Positions 1 through 4,660 of a stretch of DNA of 5,567 bases are shown here, piece after piece. Below the pieces are notes generated by a model, which was not told where the DNA came from, did not search any database, and saw only the letters and a program-made list of their open reading frames with translations. This stretch comes from Chloroflexota bacterium (GTDB lineage Bacteria > Chloroflexota > Dehalococcoidia > Lucifugimonadales > Lucifugimonadaceae): assembly GCA_016210435.1 (NCBI GenBank), contig JACQUF010000500.1, forward strand, positions 1 to 5,567, given 5' to 3'. Positions within the stretch are counted from its first letter, which is position 1, and every line of letters starts with the position of its first letter. The position numbers and the translations under genes were made by a program.

Positions 1-44
1 GATAGAATTGGTTGCTGGCGAGTTCAGCGCTCGCCGTACATCGC

Positions 45-121
45 GGCCCCGTGGTGTAGCGGCCTAACACACTTCCCTGTCAAGGAAGAGATCGGCGGTT
101 CAAATCCGCTCGGGGTCGCCA
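45..121 (+). tRNA. tRNA-Asp (anticodon GTC)
   Basis: The full cloverleaf can be folded by eye. The acceptor stem GGCCCCG (45-51) pairs with CGGGGTC (111-117) with one G-U. The D stem is GTGT (54-57) with ACAC (67-70). The anticodon stem CTTCC/GGAAG encloses the loop CTGTCAA with anticodon GTC at 79-81. The T arm has the loop TTCAAAT (99-105). The discriminator is G118 and CCA is encoded at 119-121. The gene decodes GAC/GAU. Its 3' half is also the antisense of the last codons of the convergent recombinase gene, which marks it as the likely insertion site of the neighbouring element. The promoter lies left of the window or within the 44 flanking bases, where I see nothing convincing. Confidence 0.97.
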
Positions 122-1558
122 GTGCAAAACACTATCTGGCGCAGCTTGCCAGGCTCGGTCAAAAAGCGGCGTCAGTTCGGGTCGTGGCGTAACTGCCACG
201 ACCCTTTTGTTTTCGATCCAAACAGCGTCGAAGATCGCGTGCGCGAGCTTGTTCTTCCCCTCGTCGTCCGCGGCGGCCCAGGCGGCCTGCACGTCGTTCA
301 CCAGCCGGGTGAACTCTTGAAGCCGCCCGTCATCCGGGTTGGATCGTTCGAGGATCTCGATCGCACGCTCCAGTTCCTGCCGTTCGCGAAGGTATTCGCT
401 GCGGGACAGATGACCCCACTTGAACATGTCCGCGACCCTCTCGCGTGCCTGGACCAACCGCCCGAGTTCGAGTGACTCCGGTCGGTCGAACTTGACGTCT
501 CGAGCGCGTTGATTGACGACCCTTTCCTTCTGTGCGGCGGGCAACCTGAACGCCTCAAGGAACTCCGCCATTGCCTGTTCATACACCCTTATCTGCGCGC
601 TCGGCTCAAGACACCCTGAATTCTTGAGGCGCGTGTTGCAGATGAGCCGGGCGATTCCCCGGTTGCGGAAAGTCCTCAGCGTAGCCCCGCAGGACCGGCA
701 GCGCGCAAGGCCGGAGAGCGCGGAGACCCGGGCGTCAGCACGGACGTTGCGAGTCGGCTTCCTGCGATTCCGCTTTCGAGCCTCCTGGGCCGCTTCAAAA
801 AGCTCCGGCGCTATCAACGGATCATGTTTCGCCTTCAACCATCCACCCTTGCCGTCGGGAATGAAGCCGATGTAAAAGCGGTTCGTCAGGATGCCCTTGA
901 CCGTGTATTTCGAGAACAGTCTGCTGCCCTGATTGCCGGCCGTTCGGTATCCGCCGGCGTTGAGTGCTGCCGCGACTTGACGATCGCTGTGACCCTGGGC
1001 GCCCAACTCGAACATCAACTGCAAACCCTGGTGCGTCTCCGGGTCCTTTAGAGGGATTCCGTCGTCGCCCTTCTTCGCACCGAAGGCCAGCAGTCCGCAG
1101 TACAGGCCCTGGGCGCGCCGTTCTGCCCACCCCTTCTTCACTTCCCTACCCAGGTTTTCGGAATACAGCTGCGCCAGACCACCCTGCATTGCGAGCATGA
1201 ATTTGCCCTCGGGGGTGCTGTAGTCCATCTGGTTCTCGATCGACACGAAGCCAACTCCGGCCTTGCCCAGTTTTTCGAACCATTCGAGCGTGATCCTTAA
1301 ATTGCGGCTGAACCTGTCGATCCGATGCACTACGAGGACGTCGTACTTGCGAGCGAGCGCATCTTCCATCGCCTTCATGAATACCGGGCGCTTTCTCGCG
1401 TCGTCGACATGGGCCGACTGGCCCTCCTCGACGTACTCCCCATACACCTCCCAGCCGCGTTCCTCCACGAGCCGCAAGAACGCCCGCTGCTGGGCGTCGA
1501 GACTGTAGCCCGCTACCTGCTCTTCTGTGCTGACCCTTCGTAGGTTGGCCGCTCGCAT
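80..1558 (-). CDS. Large serine recombinase (site-specific integrase) of an integrative element
   Basis: This 492-residue protein probably cuts and rejoins DNA at the attachment sites through a covalent phosphoserine link. The N-terminal resolvase domain has RVSTEEQ with the nucleophile Ser10, then HRIDRFSRN around residues 78-86 with the expected Arg pair, and a long E helix (ENLGREVKKGWAERR). The recombinase domain follows at about 150-270. A zinc ribbon has Cys287, Cys290, Cys307 and Cys316. A charged, probably coiled-coil stretch follows near 365-410. The length fits the large serine recombinase family. I chose ATG 1558 because RVS should lie near the N-terminus and GGAGG sits 5 bases upstream; a longer frame opens at 1636 but would overlap the upstream gene. 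The last 13 residues, WRPRADLNRRSLP, are antisense tRNA-Asp, and the TGA stop overlaps the anticodon. One oddity is that strand beta-1 reads AANLRRVS, more polar than the usual hydrophobic strand before RVS. Confidence 0.95.
   Translation of the reverse strand: MRAANLRRVSTEEQVAGYSLDAQQRAFLRLVEERGWEVYGEYVEEGQSAHVDDARKRPVFMKAMEDALARKYDVLVVHRIDRFSRNLRITLEWFEKLGKAGVGFVSIENQMDYSTPEGKFMLAMQGGLAQLYSENLGREVKKGWAERRAQGLYCGLLAFGAKKGDDGIPLKDPETHQGLQLMFELGAQGHSDRQVAAALNAGGYRTAGNQGSRLFSKYTVKGILTNRFYIGFIPDGKGGWLKAKHDPLIAPELFEAAQEARKRNRRKPTRNVRADARVSALSGLARCRSCGATLRTFRNRGIARLICNTRLKNSGCLEPSAQIRVYEQAMAEFLEAFRLPAAQKERVVNQRARDVKFDRPESLELGRLVQARERVADMFKWGHLSRSEYLRERQELERAIEILERSNPDDGRLQEFTRLVNDVQAAWAAADDEGKNKLAHAIFDAVWIENKRVVAVTPRPELTPLFDRAWQAAPDSVLHWRPRADLNRRSLP
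94..121 (+). other. Probable attachment site (attL side) in the 3' end of tRNA-Asp
   Basis: A serine recombinase gene lies directly against this tRNA 3' end and its reading frame crosses into it. Insertion at a tRNA 3' end normally leaves the tRNA intact because the element carries a copy of the segment, and the tRNA here is indeed intact. The exact crossover dinucleotide and the core length cannot be read from one end alone. The T-arm-to-CCA limits given are only the most likely zone. No second copy of this segment occurs elsewhere in the window. This is inference from position. Confidence 0.4.
179..213 (+). terminator. Rho-independent terminator downstream of tRNA-Asp
   Basis: A perfect 10-bp inverted repeat, GGGTCGTGGC (179-188) with GCCACGACCC (195-204), encloses a 6-base loop and is followed by TTTTGTTTT (205-213). 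It sits 57 bases after the tRNA CCA end in the right orientation to stop tRNA transcription. It lies wholly inside the recombinase coding region on the other strand, where it encodes the RVVAVTPRPE segment near the C-terminus. In the recombinase direction no T-run follows the hairpin, so it should act mainly on the tRNA transcript. Confidence 0.75.
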
Positions 1559-1561
1559 CTT

Positions 1562-1568
1562 CCCCTCC
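1562..1568 (-). promoter_or_regulatory. Shine-Dalgarno site fixing the recombinase start
   Basis: On the minus strand the sequence reads GGAGGGGAAG followed by ATG. The GGAGG core is 5 bases from the ATG at 1558. It decides for this start over the in-frame ATG at 1636, which would add 26 residues unlike the family N-terminus. Confidence 0.75.
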
Positions 1569-1605
1569 GTTCTTCGCCCCGCCGGACTCTCACAATCTCG
1601 AATAT

Positions 1606-2583
1606 CTACATTCCAAGGCGCCTGCAAGCCCTGCACTCTCCGGGCACGAAGTGAGCCGATCTCAGGACCCCGATCTCATCCGCGGCTTTTCCGGTCGCCG
1701 CAGCATAGTCGGAAACGACCGATCTGAGTCGACCGTATTCGACCATCCCGGGGACGTCCTTCAAGACCACGACGATGGACGGCAGCAGACCTTCTGGATC
1801 ATCAAGGCCTAGGACCAGCAACACACTGCCGTACATGATCGATTTGTCCTGCGGTCGCAGGTTTGCCGCCATCGACCGCAATCGAGAGTCCCGTCCCGCC
1901 GCGGCCTGACAGGATGCATTGAGGACTTCTGCGACTCCGGCCCGTGATATCCACGCCTTCCCCGGATCACTGGCATGGATTCCCAACCCTGTCGCTTCTG
2001 TCAATTTCGCTTCCAGTGACTTTCTGAGATCGATCTCACAGTTCGCCAGGGTGGCGGCGATCTTCTTCACCTGCCCGATCGCCCTCATCGCGGCATCCCG
2101 GCCCAGATGTTCTATTAGCAGCCCCCAGTTGAGTGCACCCTCGATGTCCAGAACGACCTGGATGTCCTCGGCGTCGATGTCCGGAATGTTGAACGGACCG
2201 AACGGTTTGCCCGTTTCGCGGGTACGCCCCCTGAGGCCGACCACCGGCACGGTCACGTCTTCGAACTCCCGGCCGATCGCCCCAAGCAGATCGAGCAGCT
2301 CGTTCAGATGGGCGCGGAATGCCTCTTTCATCGCCTCCCGTCGAACAGCGGTGCGCTCCTGGGCGGCCTGGGCACGTTGGACCCCGCTCTTCACGGTGTG
2401 GGGACTCCGTTGCACAGACCCGGCGATCCTGGCAAACGACTCCCCGGCCTCGTAGCGGTCCCGCCAGTCGGCAGCCTCCTCGTCCGTGGTCCGTCTTCGA
2501 GAACCGGTGCCTTTTCGCGCTGATGGTTTCGAGCTTGGTGCGGCAGCTCTGTCGATTGCATATGCACGTCTGGTCTTTTGCAT
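1606..2583 (-). CDS. Helix-turn-helix protein of unknown function, upstream partner of the recombinase
   Basis: I do not recognise the family. From ATG 2583 the product has 325 residues. A basic, Ser/Lys/Arg-rich N-terminus (to about 32) leads into a helix-turn-helix at about 38-72, with YEAGESFARIA as the first helix and SPHTVKSGVQRA as recognition helix, similar in pattern to resolvase or sigma region 4 helices. The rest is a mixed alpha/beta domain containing GPFNIPDIDAED, ending in ECRACRR with one CxxC (Cys317, Cys320). There is no signal peptide or membrane segment. It lies 47 bases upstream of the recombinase on the same strand, so the two are probably cotranscribed. It may guide or regulate recombination, for example as a directionality factor or repressor, but this is only inferred from position. 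A GTG at 2658 gives 25 more residues. I prefer ATG 2583 because the extra codons look non-coding (TTA ATA AGG AAT), GGAG lies 11 bases upstream, and a possible -10 box touches the GTG. Confidence 0.8.
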   Translation of the reverse strand: MQKTRRAYAIDRAAAPSSKPSARKGTGSRRRTTDEEAADWRDRYEAGESFARIAGSVQRSPHTVKSGVQRAQAAQERTAVRREAMKEAFRAHLNELLDLLGAIGREFEDVTVPVVGLRGRTRETGKPFGPFNIPDIDAEDIQVVLDIEGALNWGLLIEHLGRDAAMRAIGQVKKIAATLANCEIDLRKSLEAKLTEATGLGIHASDPGKAWISRAGVAEVLNASCQAAAGRDSRLRSMAANLRPQDKSIMYGSVLLVLGLDDPEGLLPSIVVVLKDVPGMVEYGRLRSVVSDYAAATGKAADEIGVLRSAHFVPGECRACRRLGM

Positions 2584-2658
2584 TTCTCGCCATTCTCCAA
2601 TTGCACGATCACAGGTTGCGACATTCCTTATTAAGATGGTATCAGAGAGGAAGGTCAC

Positions 2659-2690
2659 ATTTTAGAGAACCGCGCGTCGACTCTTGTTAA
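2659..2690 (-). promoter_or_regulatory. Candidate promoter for the HTH-recombinase unit
   Basis: Read on the minus strand, TTAACA (2690-2685) could be a -35 box and TAAAAT (2664-2659) a -10 box, each one base from consensus. The spacer is 20 bases, longer than the ideal 17, so this is weak. If real, transcription would start near 2651, downstream of the GTG at 2658, which favours the ATG at 2583 as the gene start. Confidence 0.3.
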
Positions 2691-2959
2691 AGCACCAAAA
2701 AGCGACACAGCCAGAGGTCAAAGTCGACCGGGCCATGGAACGGGCCGTCGACGAGATCGCCGCGGCGCTTTGGTTCATCGCCGGCCGGATGACCGCGATC
2801 GGCAGCGGCCGGCTCGCCGTGGCGGAGGCGCCACGGGCGGCGCCGAAGGCATCCGACCATCCTAGGGCTGCTCGAACCCGATCGACGAACGAGCGAAAAC
2901 ACGTGGAGCGCGCGTCGGCGAGCGGTGACCACAGGGCCGAACAGGGTCAGGGTGATTGA
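2684..2959 (+). CDS. Doubtful small ORF, hypothetical protein of 91 residues
   Basis: I do not recognise this product. The frame opens at a TTG (2684) with no clear ribosome site; an ATG at 2735 would give 74 residues. The first 45 codons have the strong G/C third-position bias expected of a real gene in this DNA and include a helix-forming stretch, VDEIAAALWFIAGRMTAIG. The second half becomes Arg/Ala/Glu-rich and low in complexity. It is divergent from the HTH gene and shares its upstream region. It could be a genuine small element protein, the remnant of a larger gene, or chance. The missing ribosome site and the overlap with antisense open frames argue for caution. Confidence 0.33.
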   Translation: MLKHQKATQPEVKVDRAMERAVDEIAAALWFIAGRMTAIGSGRLAVAEAPRAAPKASDHPRAARTRSTNERKHVERASASGDHRAEQGQGD

Positions 2960-3073
2960 CAGACCACATGCTATCGACGGCCACACCTCCGAACGTTCTT
3001 TCCGGCACGCCAGCAGCACCCTTCCAGCGCGGATGACGGGGACAGATTCGCGCCGCCCCGCTGCCACGCGCGC

Positions 3074-3096
3074 CGGGCATGTCGCCCGCATGCCCG
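3074..3096. repeat. Inverted repeat in the region upstream of the 321-residue gene
   Basis: CGGGCATG (3074-3081) and CATGCCCG (3089-3096) are perfect 8-bp complements around a 7-base loop. No T-run follows on either strand, so it is not a standard terminator. It could be an operator for one of the HTH proteins nearby. The surrounding 2960-3189 stretch otherwise holds no gene I can support. Confidence 0.45.
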
Positions 3097-3097
3097 A

Positions 3098-3133
3098 TTC
3101 GTGCCCGGTGCGTGCTCCGTGCATGGTTCGTGC
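3098..3133. repeat. Two imperfect 18-bp tandem repeats with recurring CGTGC
   Basis: Bases 3098-3115 and 3116-3133 match at 14 of 18 positions. CGTGC recurs at 3100, 3111, 3118, 3129 and 3133, so the first four copies are spaced 11, 7 and 11 bases. The block ends about 56 bases before the ATG at 3190, which places it where an operator or upstream activator site might lie. No protein partner can be assigned. Confidence 0.45.
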
Positions 3134-3189
3134 GTGCCCTTTCTGGGGATATTTCCGACCAATTCCAAACTGAAAGGCGGCCTTGAACG

Positions 3190-4155
3190 ATGCTACTTCG
3201 CATGGTGACAGCTCTCCTCAAGCGGCGCGACAGGCACAAGAGAACGAGCATCAGTGAGCAGCGGTGGAGAATCCCTCGCGGCCGTCCGGAAAGTCTTGCC
3301 GACCGCCTTCCGTGGTTCGGGATGAATCCCTTCGAGCCATCGAGGGGCAAGATCGTGCCACGCGACGCGGTGAACGACGTGCCTTTCGCGAGACGAGTCA
3401 TGCTGAGCTGGCTCATCGGCAGGCCCGTCTCGGCTGTCGCGAGCAGGGCCTTCTGTTCGTCTCGGCTTGTGTACGACGTCCTCCGGCACAACGTCTACGC
3501 GGAGGACCCCGGACGCGGGCTGGAAAGGGCGCTCAAGCTCGGCCTCGTGATCGTGCCTGGCGTGCCAGCGCCGCCCCGGCCCGGACAACGTGAAGATCCC
3601 AGGCATCGCGACCAGTCCGAATACTGGGTTCCCGTGTTCTGTGGCGTCTGCCACCGGCTACTGGGCCGCTATGAGGTCCCGAGAGATCGTCCGAACCTCG
3701 TGCTACTGACCGCCAGAGATCTGGGCTGGAACCTCAGCGAGCGAACCGGCTGGGGAGGCGAGATCTACAAGATCGCCATCCCGGTCCAGGCGCACCTAAT
3801 CAATCATTTCCGCCTCAGTCGAGATCCGATCCGGATACCCGCGGAGCTTCCTTGGGGCGTACTTGAACCATTCCTAGACAACCCGAAGGTCGCACAGGCG
3901 GCGGTGCGAAAGTCCCAGGCTCGCGAAGCCATCTTGCGCCGAATGCCGTGGAAGAACCGGCTTAGGAGCGAGGTCGTGAGGGAGGCTAACCGCACCCGTG
4001 GCTGGTCGTTGCTACCCAGAGAGGAGGGTCGCGAGGTCGGTTCCAGGGAGGCTGAGAGTATGTGGCGCCAGGCGTTGGCAGGACCCGATCCGGAAACGCC
4101 CAGGCGCGACTGTGACAACCACGAGCGCCGGGGACGTGCCCCCAAACCGAGGTGA
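3190..4155 (+). CDS. Unknown 321-residue protein with HTH-like segment and a CxxC knuckle
   Basis: I do not recognise the family. A basic N-terminus (RRDRHKR near 12-18) precedes a helical stretch at about 66-121. This reads like a helix-turn-helix: GRPVSAVASRAF, then SSRLVYDVLRHNVY, then a wing-like end ERALKLGLVIV. A Pro/Arg linker leads to VFCGVCHRLLGRYEV, where Cys151 and Cys154 form one half of a zinc-ribbon-like knuckle; no second Cys pair follows, so any metal site is incomplete or shared with another chain or His residue. Residues 170-240 are a mixed domain with NLSERTGWGGEIYKI. The last 80 are Arg/Glu-rich. There is no signal peptide or membrane segment. A GAAAGG sits 12 bases before the ATG, rather far. 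The gene overlaps the next frame by GTGA. It is probably a DNA-binding cargo protein of the element. Confidence 0.72.
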   Translation: MLLRMVTALLKRRDRHKRTSISEQRWRIPRGRPESLADRLPWFGMNPFEPSRGKIVPRDAVNDVPFARRVMLSWLIGRPVSAVASRAFCSSRLVYDVLRHNVYAEDPGRGLERALKLGLVIVPGVPAPPRPGQREDPRHRDQSEYWVPVFCGVCHRLLGRYEVPRDRPNLVLLTARDLGWNLSERTGWGGEIYKIAIPVQAHLINHFRLSRDPIRIPAELPWGVLEPFLDNPKVAQAAVRKSQAREAILRRMPWKNRLRSEVVREANRTRGWSLLPREEGREVGSREAESMWRQALAGPDPETPRRDCDNHERRGRAPKPR

Positions 4156-4514
4156 AGACGGCTGGCATCGTGTGCGGCCGTCAGGCGTCCTTGGTCCGAG
4201 CCGGATCCGGGGGGCCAGCGCAACCCGACACGGGACGCCCTCTCAATCGCTGGCCTGATCCTCCGAGGCTGCCGGCGTGGATCACAGACTCATGCAGTCC
4301 GAGACTGTTAGTTCGAGTCTGCCGAGGCGGGCCTGAGGGTACAACAGCAACCATCATGGGCATCAGCCAGTCCACCATCGGAAGGCATCAGAGCGACGCC
4401 GCACACCATCTGGGAGTTTCTGACAGCGACGGGATCGATCGCGCAACCATCGTCTTCCACACCTTCTCAGTGGGCTGGGTCAATACCGATGTAGCTGGTC
4501 CGTTCAGCCCTTGA
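4152..4514 (+). CDS. Small protein with a LuxR/GerE-like helix-turn-helix, possibly degenerate
   Basis: The product has 120 residues from a GTG at 4152 whose last bases overlap the previous stop (GTGA), a layout typical of translational coupling. The first 48 residues are Pro/Arg/Gly-rich with no recognisable fold. Residues 51-102 resemble a LuxR/GerE-type DNA-binding domain: LLVRVCRGG for the first helix, ATIMGISQSTIGRH for the turn and recognition helix, then HHLGVSDSDGIDRATIV matching the usual KLGVxxR-A end. The first helix looks about three residues short, and no receiver or ligand-binding domain precedes it. It may be a small stand-alone regulator or the decayed end of a larger LuxR-family gene. 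Codon bias is better in the HTH half than in the N-terminal half, so the real start could be internal. Confidence 0.5.
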   Translation: MKTAGIVCGRQASLVRAGSGGPAQPDTGRPLNRWPDPPRLPAWITDSCSPRLLVRVCRGGPEGTTATIMGISQSTIGRHQSDAAHHLGVSDSDGIDRATIVFHTFSVGWVNTDVAGPFSP

Positions 4515-4571
4515 TGAACGACAGTTCAGCATGTCGCGAGTCCGGCGGCGACAGAGCGCCGGTCGTGGGAT

Positions 4572-4580
4572 TGCTAGAAT
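4572..4580 (+). promoter_or_regulatory. Extended -10 promoter element, TGCTAGAAT
   Basis: TGC followed by TAGAAT matches an extended -10 box at all positions but one. The best -35 candidate, GACAGA at 4550, is poor and 19 bases away, which an extended -10 can tolerate. Transcription would start near 4587, three bases before an ATG at 4590 that opens a 9-codon frame (MNEMRYEPP), and about 74 bases before the ATG of the HEAT-repeat gene. It would let the HEAT gene be expressed apart from the genes upstream. Confidence 0.35.
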
Positions 4581-4660
4581 CCAGGCACCATGAACGAGAT
4601 GCGCTACGAACCACCTTGACTGAGCGGGGCAGAAGACGGCCCCGGCTAAACCCAGAACCC

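Noticed and set aside
179..204. The hairpin as a terminator for the recombinase gene
   Set aside because: It lies inside the coding region and no T-run follows in the minus-strand direction.
1606..1636. Recombinase start at ATG 1636, overlapping the upstream gene
   Set aside because: The 26 added residues do not fit the family N-terminus, while the ATG at 1558 has a strong ribosome site and puts RVS at its usual position.
2862..3491. 209-residue open frame on the minus strand
   Set aside because: It overlaps the 321-residue gene and the repeat region, is Arg/Ser-rich without a domain or ribosome site, and looks like an antisense by-product of high GC.
4275..4330. tRNA-like stretch with GTTCGAGTC (T-loop pattern) and short stems
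   Set aside because: The T stem has a mismatch, the anticodon arm lacks T33 in any workable register, and no acceptor stem forms. It lies in the frame of the LuxR-like protein. It is not related to the tRNA-Asp sequence, so it is not the far attachment site either.
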